From contig NC_063160.1 of assembly GCF_020921035.1 (NCBI RefSeq), forward strand, positions 17,635,095 to 17,699,094: a stretch of DNA of 64,000 bases, read 5' to 3'. This DNA is from Rhodamnia argentea. Its lineage: Eukaryota; Streptophyta; Magnoliopsida; Myrtales; Myrtaceae. A model generated the notes under the pieces. The model was not told the origin of the DNA. It worked only from the letters and a program-made list of their open reading frames with translations, and did not search any database. The position numbers and the translations under genes were made by a program. This document shows positions 28,146 through 39,987 of this stretch, piece by piece (position 1 is the stretch's first letter; every line of letters begins with the position of its first letter).

Positions 28146-30957
28146 TGGATTACTACGTCTGCGTTTAGTATCTTCCCAAAAGGATGGTGTCCATCTGAAT
28201 ATGTATTTAGAACTTGAAGTTGGTGAGCTGCGTAATTCATCTATCCAGATTGATTGTCAGGCATGTTTGCAATTTAGTAATGAGGAGCTCGGTGTGCTCC
28301 AAGTAAATCTGCAATGTGTTCACTTTTACTGCCTGCTGAAATATCGTTTGCATTTCAGCTCCTTTCTTGAAGCTCTCCATTTTGACCTATAAATTCTTGT
28401 CCGCTGATTGCAAGGCATGTGAGAAAATTAGACACTACTGTCAAAGTTGGTTCTTTTGGACGAATAGGGACCAGATACAATCCCGACCATTAGATGATGT
28501 GGGTTGTGCCGCATAAATGATTGAGATTCAACAAAAATCTGATGCCTTTGTGAGTGTGCATGAGTCGGATGAGCCGGGCCTGTACCCAAACCGACCAATT
28601 TAACATGACAATGCTTGAAGACTTGCAGATTTCGAGAGTTAAGCAAGCTTGTCTACTACTTTTAACAGAGTCATTGCTTTCGAGTGGAGTAAATCGTAAA
28701 TATCTGGAGTGTTCATCTCCAGTTTCGCCCTGAAATGGCTAGACCGTGTACCCCTGTGCCTGGGGCTTATTCTCATACTTGTTTGTTCTGTTCTTCCCAA
28801 CAGTAATGAAGTCCGTTTGCTAAGCAATAGAGTATACAAATGTTGACCTTTCCGTTAAAACCAAGTGTATGCTTGTCTCCTGTAATAGACTGTATTCAAG
28901 TATGTTGACTGGTGCACATCTTGTTCCTGTATATTGCACATTGCACAGGCCCATGTTGGAAGGCTCTACTTGTAGAGAACCTTTCCACGCACCTTGTATT
29001 TTTCTAGCAATTACTTAGGCTCGCTTGAGTCAATAGCAAATTCATAGGATTGCCAAAATGTCGAAAGAGTGCTTCTCTTTTGGTTCTTACCAGTAAGGCT
29101 ACGTTCCATGCAGATGCAGGCATCAAGGTAAGAACGTCTCGGGACCCTATTACAATAATTGTTTTTTTTTTTAGGAGGAGGAGAAGGATGACATCAAACA
29201 TTTTAAAACCTTTATTAAGGATTTAATTAGAATTATTGAGAGAATGCAATTCAGCCAATTGAAAATCCATAAGATAAAAAGTCCAAAATTTCCCTGAATG
29301 ACTCATGGATGAGACTTCATATTGGACAAAATGATTATGGAATGTTGTAGAAAGAAAACTAAGGGAGATGTCCCCAGTGAATTCGCATCTTCCATATCGA
29401 ATTCCCCAGTGCATACTAATTGCTAAATTCTTAAAGCTTGAATTGAAGCTCAAATTTTTTACGCTAAAATTACACTAAGTATGAAAATTTACACTATCTA
29501 TCATTTGATTTGAAGAGAATGTAAACAAATCCTTGTAATCTAAACAACACTTTCGAAAAGCCTATATCACCCAAAATGGTAAGTCATTTCTCACGTTAAA
29601 AAATGAGGAACTAGTTAAGTAAGATTGGAATTCTGAAAACAATTGGATTAAGGACATCGAGTTTCATTTTTGAAAATAGTTTACCTCATGCAACCAATCG
29701 AGTCGAGCAAAACTTGAACTTATAGAAAGATTAATTATGTCAACTATTGGGTATGAACATTATTATCAAGTAAAATTCATAAGCTAATTCACTTACGCTC
29801 TTATTAGGAAAGGAAGGCTAAGGGTTCGCATTAAAGCTACGTTTGGCGGTCAAGATATGATAAATTTTATCTTATCCTGTATTTATTTCTTGCTCAAGAT
29901 AGGATACAATGGGATATAGAGGGGATACAGCCTGAATATAATTATCCCATGTGGGAGGTAGGATAAAGGTATATAGGATTTCTTTTGTTCATGGTATAAA
30001 AACTATTTTTCTGACTAACAAACTTCTTATATAATAAAATTAAAATAATTATTATGTTTAAATATATTTGAATTTTAATGTTAAAAAGAAAACTCAAAAT
30101 AAAAAAAACTAATTTTCTTATTTATAATTTAATTTCTTTCTTCTTTATAATACTGAGTTCGTATGTGTGTGTGTCTATATATATGTATATACATATATAT
30201 CCTAGTATCTATATCATTACATATTTTAAGTATAATAGTATAGTTTATTATTTAATGAAAAAATTTATTAATTAATGATGGAAGGGAATCAAAATAATGA
30301 TAAAAAGAGATTTATAATTAAAAAATAAGTAAAAATGGAGTAGAAGAACCCAAATTTTAAGTGAATATATTCAAACTTGAAAATGATTTTTCTATTTCTC
30401 GAATAACGAGGAGCAATGAAATTTCTCAAAAAAAATTCGCATCTCCATATCCTTCTCATAAATATTTTTAGTTCATGTGGAAGTTTCATGACCATATTGT
30501 AAATTTTTAGTTCACGATCAAAGTCTACAAAAACAGCGAGAGAGTTGAAACTTCTTCTCCTTCTTAACTTTCTAGTTTACATCAAAAGTTTAAGAAAAGT
30601 AGAAAAAGAGTCAAACATCCTTCTTCTTCGTAACTTTGTGTTTCATGTTGAAGTTTAACAAATAGAGTAAGAGAGACAAAAATTTTCAATCATAAAGATG
30701 AATGACTATATTTTCTTTCTCTTATCGGATCCGGCAATGAATTATGAGATATTCTTACAATTTTCATTTGTATATTTTCATATTCATTTACATTGATATG
30801 TTGTAAATATCAAATAATAAACATAATATGATATGAGCATATCCGGCTCTATTATTGCGATTCACCAAACACTAGATAGGATATGGGAAAATCCCGGATT
30901 TAATATCCAATTCTATCCAATCTTATCCCAATTAAAAATTTGGACGAATCAAATGCT
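28146..30957. other. Kinase 3' UTR and AT-rich intergenic DNA
   Basis: After the kinase 3' untranslated region, this becomes strongly AT-rich with no convincing gene. About 29830-30957 begins GCTACGTTTGGCGG and ends near ATTTGATTCG on the opposite strand. Both ends carry GGATA-type motifs in opposite orientation, so it may be an old inverted-repeat element, though the ends match only loosely. Open frames are short and A/T-biased. Confidence 0.4.
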
Positions 30958-30962
30958 GCCTA

Positions 30963-31666
30963 AGGGTGAGCGGTTCCCGATCCGATATAGTTTCCCTCAA
31001 GAATCGGGATTGACTAATGGTGGTTCGGTTTCTGGGCGGTTCAACAAAACCGGTTCAGGAGTCATCATGGCGCTAGAAAACATAGAGAAGGAGATTATAG
31101 AGGGGGAGTACAAGGCTTAGGACCCTGGTAATGCTGGAGAAAGCCAAAAAGATCCGGTGAAGAAACCAAAAGAAGCTGGAAAATAGAAGGCAAAAGTCAG
31201 TATTCCTCAACCGTTCTCTTTGGCAACTAAGAGGACAATGTCGTGAGAAAGATGAGGATTGGTTGATTTTTCATCTTCTAGGGAGAAAAAGACACGAAGA
31301 GAAAGACGAGGCACTGCTGATTTGAGCCACCGAGCCATCAGTCGAGAAAGAGGGCGAAGCGTGAGAGAGGGATAGAAGGTGAGGCGATGAGGCGTGATTG
31401 CGTGAGAGAGGCCAAGGGAATAATCGAAAAAGAAAGAAGGGAAATATTAGATTTAGAGTTACGTTTAAAAGATCAGATTAAAATTAAAATTAAAATTAAA
31501 ATTGACTGGCCCGGTCTTGAATCCCTGGAACTAGGAACCGGATCATCCAATCATTGGTTTCAATTTTAAGGACCGGAAATCGGACCGCCTTCCTCTAAAA
31601 TCGAGAATCGAACTATAGGTTCGGTCCGGATGGTTGCCTGTTCGATTGGTTCGATTTGCTCACCCT
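30963..31666. mobile_element. MITE-like element with short terminal inverted repeats
   Basis: About 700 bp bounded by AGGGTGAGC at the left and its exact complement GCTCACCCT at the right, each flanked by TA (30961-30962 and 31667-31668). Subterminal parts of both ends are rich in GGTTC/CGATT motifs in opposite orientation. A short AAAATT tandem lies near 31477-31502. There is no transposase-like frame. The TA flank would fit a Tc1/mariner-type non-autonomous element, but two bases are weak evidence. Confidence 0.5.
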
Positions 31667-31758
31667 TAGTTCACATTGTGTTTCACTTAGGATGATTTTC
31701 CTTGACTAATTGCAGCGAGTATCACAAATTTATGGTCGAAAAAGAACAAAAAAAATAA

Positions 31759-32190
31759 GGATTAATATCAAGGAAAACCCTAAACTGGTACATTTGTGAT
31801 AAATTTACCCTTAATTAGTTTTCTTTAAATCTAACTATCAAATTGTTAAGTTAGATGACACGTGACAATTTACGGATGTATCGGTTTGAGATTTTTATCC
31901 TATGTTTGTCGCATGTATATCGATTTGGATTGTTTCAGGATATTAATCCAATTTAACGGTTGTAAATTTGTCATAAGCGTAACAAGTTGGGATTTTTCGT
32001 GGTAAAAAAAAATAAATTTAAGCTAAATTTGTTATAGAAATACCGGTTTAAAGCTTTTTGTGGTTAAAAAATAGTTTGCAGTAAACTTGTCACAAATGTA
32101 TCGGTTTGGACTTTTTTCGTGATCAAAAAGATAATTTGAAATAAATTTGTCACAGATGTATTTGTTTGAAGCTTTTCGTGGTATTAACCC
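31759..32190. mobile_element. Foldback/MITE-like element upstream of GARS copy 1
   Basis: A 432-bp element whose ends are inverted: left GGATTAATATCAAGG, right (reverse-complemented) GGGTTAATACCACG. AAAATAA flanks both sides (31752-31758 and 32191-32197), a possible 7-bp target duplication. The right half holds about four units of roughly 60 bp centred on TTTGTCACAAATGTATCGG. It resembles the 14655-15066 element in design (GTGACA/TTTACC motifs, 7-bp AT-rich flanks). It lies about 0.6 kb before the GARS1 start codon. Confidence 0.65.
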
Positions 32191-32814
32191 AAAATAAAAA
32201 CATGCGGGGCTGTGCATAAAAATGAAGTACAAGGGTAGACTTGTCAATTGTCATTAAGAAAGATGCCACGTCAGTCGGCTTCCACATTAGGACCATATTT
32301 CTTCTCCTTTGCCACGCAGTTCCCCCCCTTCCCTCTCTTTACCTTCGGCTCCAGTTTCAGACGCGCCGAATTGCAGGTAGCCACTGAAAAGCAGACAAAG
32401 CGCCGTCGCCGACCGTCGAGCCGCCGCGAAACAGACAAAGCTCCGTCCAGTTCATTCCCTGCCGGACAAAGCTACTTCTTTTCATTCCCTCGTTCGTTGC
32501 TCCGCCAATTGTCCCCCGTCTCGTCCCTGCAGCTCAGCCTCAGGTATGTCGCCGTCGAGCTTCCACAAGAAAATTTAGTCTGCAACTATCAAAACCTGTT
32601 TGCTTCGCGTAAATTTTCTCCAAATTATTGCTTCAAATGAAAAAGCATGTCCTCGGGAGGCTTCACGTTCGTTTCCCAGGCTTCCCTCTTGAGGGTTTTA
32701 GATTTAAACCCCGGTTTTTTAGCTTATATTGATGGCTTCAATGTCCAATTCCTGACAAAACCTTACATTGTCCCCATCCCTGTAGCTGCATCATTGGAGG
32801 TTGGAAGCACGAGT

Positions 32815-35800
32815 ATGGCTTCTTCTACTGCCTCCACCCTTTCAGCTTCTCTGAAGCTCAATAGCTACCTCTTTAGATCCTCGAGACTCTGTTTTTCAAA
32901 TTATAAAAGTTGTTCCTGCTCTTCTGGGTCGTGGTATTCCGGACATGTCAATACCAGAATCGGCTGGAGCTCGTCTCGCCACCTCAAGAGTGCTCAAAAC
33001 ATGCCTTCATTTGGCAATTCTCCCTTTGTCTTCAAGTGTGTTGGCCAGGCGTTAGAGCCCTCAGTCTCCATCCATTCATCTCAAAATAACAGTTCTTCTG
33101 ATGGTAAGATTAGGGGCATATATGGGTTTAATCTGGTGTGCCTTGATCCTTTGTCTCGGGATCGGTGTTTTGTTTGCATTGTATCTCTTTCATCGTCTCT
33201 GTCGTTTCTTCTCAATTCATTGGGTGCTTTTGACTGACATGGAGGTATACTGTCGTTGGGAGCGTATTTAGAGATTGTCCTCATTCACATTTGAAAACTT
33301 CTTCGTCAGCTCAACTTTTTGCTAACCTTGGCTAATGGAAACCTTTTAAGAAAGATAGATGCAAGGCAACATATTTTGTGATATCGTTATTTTAAGCTTT
33401 CACTATCTTACCACTTCTTCCTTCTGTGATTTCTTGGTGAGACAGTCTTACGGGTATTAACTATATCCTTGTATACTATTGCCTGACATAACAGCCTTAT
33501 ACATCTGACATTTTATATCATTTTTTTAGGGGGGTTGTTAGCTCTAAACATCTGAAAAATCCAGTCGTGTTTGTTGGGGGTACCATGTTAGATTTCTACC
33601 TCTGGTTGCCGTTTAGTGCTCAGCCTTTTCTTTTTATCTGTTTAATCTTTCATAGTTTTCAACGCAATGAATAAATTTTGTGCGGTTTTAAATGTTTATC
33701 TATATATTGTCTATGAGATACACAACATATATGAAGAGATATGTTTGCATGTATTCATTTTTTTTTTCACTTTCATTGATTTTCTTCTCTTTTTTTTTCT
33801 GTGGGTAGAGAATAAACTTAATTTATTTTTTTTCCTTTCCTAATTCATACATGGAGAAGGTTTTCATTCATCTATTTCCTTTTCCTGATGTCTTTACACA
33901 AGAGAGAGTGGTGGTGCTCGTCATTGGCGGAGGAGGAAGGGAACATGCATTATGCTTTGCGTTGCAACGATCCCCATCATGTGAAGCGGTCTTCTGTGCA
34001 CCTGGAAATGCTGGCATTTCCAGCTCTGGAGATGCCACATGCGTTCCAGATCTTGCTGTTTTGGATAGCACGGCTGTTATTTCCTTTTGCCAGAAGCGGG
34101 GAATCGGATTAGTTGTGGTCGGACCAGAGGGTCCTCTTGTTTCAGGTTTGGCAAATGATTTAGTTGAGGCCGGAATCCCTACCTTTGGCCCTTCATCAGA
34201 AGCAGCTGCTTTAGAGGGTTCCAAGAACTTCATGAAGAATTTGTGTGACAAGTATGGCATTCCCACTGCCAAGGTATTTCCCATTTAAGTACATATTCTA
34301 ACAAGTCGAAGATGTAGCACTGACTTCTTCTCCATTTGGTTTATGGACTTACAGTCGAACCAAACATATGTTACTCGGAAAACAATAATAAACATATGTT
34401 ACTATGAAAACACTACTGATTATTGTTTTCCAAGTACCACTAAATGTTGCTGACCATTGCATGGAATGTCTAAGGATTCCGCATTTTGCTGTTTGCTGAG
34501 TTATCCATATCTTTCAGGTGTGTTCATAGAAAAAACTTACTCATTTACAATGTTTATAAACAATTGGTGCAGTACAAAACGTTTACAGACCCATCTTCAG
34601 CGAAGCTATACATCGAGGAGCAAGGTGCACCAATTGTTGTAAAAGCAGATGGGTTAGCAGCTGGGAAGGGAGTTATTGTTGCCATAACAGTGGAGGAAGC
34701 ATATGAAGCTGTTGACTCAATGCTTGTGGAGGGCGTTTTTGGTTCTGCTGGTTGCAAGGTCATCATCGAGGAATACCTTGAAGGAGAGGAAGCTTCTTTC
34801 TTTGCACTAGTGGATGGGGAGAATGCCATCGCTCTTGAATCTGCCCAAGATCATAAACGAGTTGGGGATGGTGATACGGGACCTAATACTGGTGGAATGG
34901 GTGCGTACTCTCCGGCGCCTGTCTTGACTCAAGAGTTGCAATCTTCAGTCATGGAATCCATCATTCTCCCAACTGTCAAAGGCATGGCAGCTGAAGGTTG
35001 CAAGTTTGTCGGTGTTCTTTATGCTGGACTGATGATAGAGAAGAAATCTGGGATGCCTAAATTGATAGAGTACAATGTCCGTTTTGGAGATCCAGAGTGT
35101 CAGGTTTGTCGATATATACATAAAATCAATGACTAGTTATGACTCTATGATGCTATGAAGGATCCACCCCTAATGATGATGGCTATTTTTGGATTTATTG
35201 AGTTTTGGCCAATTAATATGAACGTCTCAGTTTTGGTCATCACCAGTGATCTCTACTTTCTTCTTCTTCTTCTTCCTCTTTCTGTTTTGGCAGAGATCTC
35301 TTTTCTCTATCTTCTTGAATTTGAACCTGGAGTTTTATCCTGAATATACTGCTTTGTGTTGGGTACTTTTGGATGTACCAAATTCTCCTGTTATCCTGAA
35401 TATGCTGTTAGAGATTGATAGGGTAGTACATTTTTTTGTTCACGTTGATGCCTGGTAATTTTCGGTTTTCAAATACAGTCCTCTTCAGTAGCAGTCTTCC
35501 CCACTGCCCTGAAAGGTGAATTCAACAATGTGAGCAGGTGTGTCCTGCAAAGTGTAATATAACTTGAATACTAAGATGAGTGACCAGCAAAAATGGAGGC
35601 TTGTGTTGCTTTGCCATAAGGGGTAATTGTCTATCATTGTGACATAAGTGTTCGTAAGCTAGTGAATAGAGAAGACAATAGGGTGTGAGGTTGGTATTTC
35701 ATACTCGGCCTTAATGTTCCTTCCTCTTTCCCTTTTCTTTGTCACTGAACCTAAGTCGTTTTTCTGTGTCCTCCTCTTGAAGTCATACTCACTTTATAAA

Positions 35801-36336
35801 ATTCGTTTTACTTGTTGACAACTTGATGTGAGACACCGTCGGTGCTGATTGACTGAATAAATCATTATCTTTATGTTTCCTTGGGTCTACTCATCCTCTA
35901 GTCTTCCCCTTTTATGTAGGTATTGATGGTTCGTTTAGAATCAGATTTGGTGCAAGTATTGTTGTCAGCTTGTAGGGGAGAGCTGAGCAGGCTGACACTG
36001 GATTGGTCGCCTGGATCTGCAATGGTTGTGGTAATGGCAAGTAGTGGCTATCCAGGGACCTATGAAAAGGGGAGTGTGATCCAGAATCTTGAAGAAGCAG
36101 AGCTTGTTGCTCCATCTGTTAAAATATTTCATGCCGGAACTTCTTTTGACTCAGATGGCAATTTTGTTGCAACCGGAGGCCGTGTTCTTGGGGTCACTGC
36201 CAAGGGGAGAAATTTGGAAGAAGCTCATGAAAGAGCTTACCAAGCAGTTGAAGCTATCAACTGGCCAGGAGGATTCTATCGGCATGACATTGGATGGAGA
36301 GCACTTCCAAAAAAGCAATTTGCAAAGCAAAGCTAA
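32815..36336 (+). CDS. Glycinamide ribonucleotide synthetase (phosphoribosylamine-glycine ligase), copy 1
   Basis: Second step of purine synthesis: joins phosphoribosylamine and glycine with ATP. In plants this acts in plastids, and the Ser-rich N-terminal 90 residues look like a transit peptide. Exons 32815-33103, 33903-34273, 34573-35103 and 35920-36336 give 535 residues. The N-domain motif [11 protein letters not shown] follows the transit region. [17 protein letters not shown] leads into the ATP-grasp domain, with ADGLAAGKG at 245-253, [24 protein letters not shown], and the metal-binding NVRFGDPE at 388-395. The C-domain has [20 protein letters not shown] and NWPGGF. All conserved blocks are intact. 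A leader intron probably ends at 32785, so the Met at 32815 was chosen over the upstream in-frame Met at 32647, which would lie in that intron. Divergent paralogue at 42066-45206. Confidence 0.93.
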
Positions 36337-39185
36337 GCTGATATCAGCAAAGGTGGGGCTGGCCTATCAGGAAACACAATTATATTAGTTAACAAGGCTA
36401 ACAGAGAGAGCAAAACAGGTGTTAATTACCAAGGACCAAAGGAAGAAAGCTAGGGTGGAACACCTATTCTCATAAGCTGGTTACTCCTACTTAATTGACA
36501 AGAGGTAAAAGTTTCGTGAAGATGGTGGTTGATTTTGTTTGTTGCTGCGTGCGAGTAAGATTATTCAGGACGCATGGATTATTTCAAATTCTCACGCCAC
36601 CATGTTTGTAACTGTCACAGAGAACACAACGGCATCACATATTATGCAACCTTGTTTGTCCTGGGTATTGCATCCTGATCCTTTTGTCATAAGGCGGTCT
36701 GTGGTTTATCTGTCTAGGTAGAGGGTAGGTTGTGTTGGTAAAAGACCCAAAAGAGAAGAAGATAAAGACAGGAGCTTTATCATGTTGTGGCAGGAAGCTT
36801 TTAGACAAAGTAGATACGGAATCTCCCTAACGAGACAAGCGAGGAACTGGAGGATCTGTGGTTTGTGTCTGCCCTCCCAGATGCGTTCGTTCCTTTCTCA
36901 ACTCGCTCCTCCTTGATTTAGTGAACAAATACATCAGTGGCTTACTGGCGCAGTAAAGACCAAGTCGATCTTTTTTCAGTAGTTAGGAGGTTGGAGCGGT
37001 GGACAGGGGGGTTTAGAGTTGTTTAGGAGTTGGTAATCTTTTTCTGATGGACGCAATCATGTCTGTGAAATTGAACCGTGGCAAAATTCTTCTTCATCAG
37101 TCGGCCCTCCTCACCCTCAAGTACACCTATCTTATCCTATCCTGAAATGGTTCTATAGAATGGATACAGATGCTCTCATGTCTGTCGGGAGTTTTTCATG
37201 TCGCGTCCAAAATCACTGTTCCTTTCATTAGTCCAAGATAATTAGCCAGTTTTGTGCTGGATGTTTAAGTGATTATTCCCCCATGAAAGCTTCGCAGTGG
37301 TCTACATAATCAATCTAGAATTTGGCAGCACGACGCAGCGTCGGTTTGTCGTATTGATTTTGTTAAGGAGTGCATTGAGGACACTTAGACCAATGAAATG
37401 TAAGAAAAAGCTCGTCAATGCGTTGGGAAACATATGACAGCGAAACATCTCTTTGTTAAGGAAAGGTGGCCTCTCTTAACGTGTAAACCTAATCATATAT
37501 GCTCAGCGACTACTCTCTTGACATCTTTTGACGTGATTAAAGTAGCCTAAAAAATGACATTACCAACAAACCAAGATGTTAATTGAGAAGAAGCTCCTTG
37601 GGACTCTACCGAATCCCATCAACTTGAGTTAATTGAGTTGACCCAAATAAACACGCAACCGAGCTTGGTGGGTGTCGATTCATAACCAACGCCTAATCCT
37701 AATCCTGATGGATGCATCCGAGTCCGGTCCAACCTGATGCCTGATTAAACTAGAGAGAGATTCAGGTTCATTCACTAACGGGACTCCAGACCAGGAGAGG
37801 CTTTGAAGAGTTGACTTCTGGTATATATAGGTTGGAACCCACACTAGATATGATCGGTTGATTCTGTGACACGCGGATTCTTCGTAAGTAAACATATTAC
37901 GCACTTCAATCTTGATCATCCTTATGAAGTGATTGATGATCAAAGGAGGAGGAGGAGGACCATGCAGTTAGTGCTGTAGATGCGAAGATTTTCTTTCATC
38001 CCTTTTAATGACAGATGCAGCAACCTCCACCAGGCATCACCTGCCCCAGTTTTCCCTCTTCCTTGTAATGCCTCTTACCTTAGGAGGCAGGCTCTTTATT
38101 AATCCCTAAGTGAAAGGACCTTTTCTCCTTCAAGAATCTCATGCTAATCCTTCTTACTAATTACGCTAGCCACCGAAGACGATAGTAAAGGTTGTTTTGA
38201 TTCCTTTCTATTGACGTTCAAGCACATTTTTGGTTATTGCGGTTGAATCATTCACTAGGGCCATGCCATTTTTTTTTTCCCTGTCCTCCCAGAAAAGTTA
38301 GACAAAAAGTTGACTGCTTAGCCTCACAGCCTGGAACACATGCAGTCCTTTAGTTTATATATATGCTGCTGCCTTTGAATGGGGTTTTTGGTGCTGACAA
38401 AGTCAAAAAATATGGATGCAATGCGACAGCTGAGCATCTTTTTGATCTTGCAGAACCGAGTGTACAACACTCAAATGGAGCCGACCTGGATCTGGTTGTA
38501 TCCTTGGTTCTTACGTTGTTGTTGTTGTCGTTGTTGTTGTTACTTCTCCTTAATGGGGGAAGATAAAAAAGAGTGTCGACCACAGCAAGAACACTTCCTT
38601 CCTCACGCAACACACAAGGTCAAACCCAAGCAAAAAGAAAAAGCCAATCAAACAGTTGGCTAGTTGTTAAAGAAGTGTCTTTTGATTTTCTTTTTGGCCA
38701 TCCAGAAACAATGAGAGGAAAAACGAATGAAGAAGCCGCCCATTGGAGCTCCTCAAAGAGAGTAGAGCAAGAACTTGCAGTAGGAAAACGACGCCACAAC
38801 GTTCATTACGAACGACAACGACAACTGCCGTGTAATGTCTGTCGAAGTCACCCCAAATTTCGACACTTCCTTTTATCTTTCTTACCCAAATACTTACAGA
38901 CTTCATTCATGTAAACATAACAATGTCGATATTATACCAATGGATTTGCTGACATATCCATCTTTTCTTCTGGAAAAACCTCTCTGGTATCATCCACATG
39001 ATTGAGGGAATGGCTTTAATGTAATGTACCCACTGTGTTGCAGACGATTAGAAATAAGGAGAAATAGAGGAGGAACAAATTATTGATGGAAGAAGCTAGT
39101 TTTAAGAAAAAAAGGAGAAGCTATTTGACGATTTGTACCAGCGCCAGTAAAAGCAACATATAACAGCAGGCAGTAGCGTCGATCA
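36337..39185. other. Intergenic region inside duplicated block 1
   Basis: Separates the convergent GARS1 and NHL1 genes by 2.8 kb; in block 2 the same gap is only 0.4 kb. It holds GARS1 3' untranslated sequence. The overlapping short frames at 38350-38914 on both strands include a GTT/GTC-rich low-complexity stretch at 38510-38540 and match nothing. No mobile element is evident, so the extra length is unexplained. Confidence 0.4.
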
Positions 39186-39815
39186 TCAGACACTAACGCT
39201 GCAAGTCTGCATCAACTGGTACTTGACCGCGTTGTTCCCAACCCCGATCCCCGTGCTCCGGCTCCCGAACGTAATGTACGCCGGGCAGTTGACGAAAAGG
39301 CTGTACCCTCCCGAGGTGAAGGACCCGACTCTCCATCTCACCTTCCCTCTCAGCTTGATCATGAGCGCCACGAACCCGATGTTCTGGTCCTGGGTCAGCG
39401 CGGCCGCGTTGTAGGGAGAGATGGGGACGGAGACGCCGTAGAGGAAGGGCGACCACACGTCGACGTCGTGGGTGTCCTGGTAGGTTGGAGGGACGAGAGT
39501 GGTGAGCGTGATCTGCTGGTCGCGGAAGGTGGCGTAGGCCTCCAGGCGGTCGTAATAGATGGCAATGTTGTCGTTGGGGTTGCGGGAGGAGATGGTGACC
39601 TGGAAGGTGGAGGTGAGGAGGCTGGGGCTAGCGGAGGCGTTGAAGGCGTAGACGGTGGCGTCTTGGAGGGTGAAGCGGGGCTTGTGGGGGTGGAGGATGG
39701 CCCATGTTATCAGCACTATGAGCAGGATTATGAAGAGCACCACCAGGCTGACCACGAACACTCTCCTCCATATTTTACTCCACCGGTGGCCGCCGTGGTT
39801 CGGGCACTTGGACAT
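39186..39815 (-). CDS. NDR1/HIN1-like (NHL, LEA_2-type) membrane protein, copy 1
   Basis: Intronless, 209 residues, the usual NHL size. Layout: short basic cytosolic N-terminus (MSKCPNHGGHRWSKIWRR), one hydrophobic span at about 19-41, then an extracytosolic LEA_2-type domain. It has the family NPN motif at residues 79-81 (SSRNPNDN), YDRLEAYATFRDQQIT, the YGVSVPISPYN block and a Cys-containing C-terminal part (VNCPAYITFGS, then LMQTCSVSV). NHL proteins are plasma-membrane proteins related to NDR1 of plant immunity and to tobacco HIN1, induced during hypersensitive responses. The sequence shows family membership, not that this copy acts in defence. Base composition is more GC-rich than its surroundings. 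A TATA box lies at 39979-39987. Confidence 0.92.
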   Translation of the reverse strand: MSKCPNHGGHRWSKIWRRVFVVSLVVLFIILLIVLITWAILHPHKPRFTLQDATVYAFNASASPSLLTSTFQVTISSRNPNDNIAIYYDRLEAYATFRDQQITLTTLVPPTYQDTHDVDVWSPFLYGVSVPISPYNAAALTQDQNIGFVALMIKLRGKVRWRVGSFTSGGYSLFVNCPAYITFGSRSTGIGVGNNAVKYQLMQTCSVSV

Positions 39816-39978
39816 GACGATGAAGGAGGTGGAGGAGGAGGAGTTGGCGGTATTTCTGGTGGTGGCGTGGCGGTGGCGGTGGCAGTGGCGGGAGTTGGAA
39901 GGTGGAGGAGCTTGATGATGGCTGGCGACTCAACAAAAGGGGTAGGGGATTTGGACTAGGATGACACACACACACATG

Positions 39979-39987
39979 TATATATAT
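39979..39987 (-). promoter_or_regulatory. Candidate TATA box of NHL copy 1
   Basis: ATATATATA on the minus strand, about 165 bp upstream of the NHL1 ATG and next to a short (CA)n run. Position fits a core promoter; motif-only evidence. Confidence 0.4.

Noticed and set aside
32647..32814. Upstream in-frame Met as an earlier start for GARS copy 1
   Set aside because: The added 56 residues are not transit-like at their start and fall in a probable leader intron ending at 32785. Copy 2 has its start at the position matching 32815.
39193..39959. Long open frames on both strands over the first NHL gene (and at 45672-46386 over the second)
   Set aside because: GC-rich coding DNA gives open shadows in other frames. 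Only the frames with the membrane span and NHL motifs match a family.
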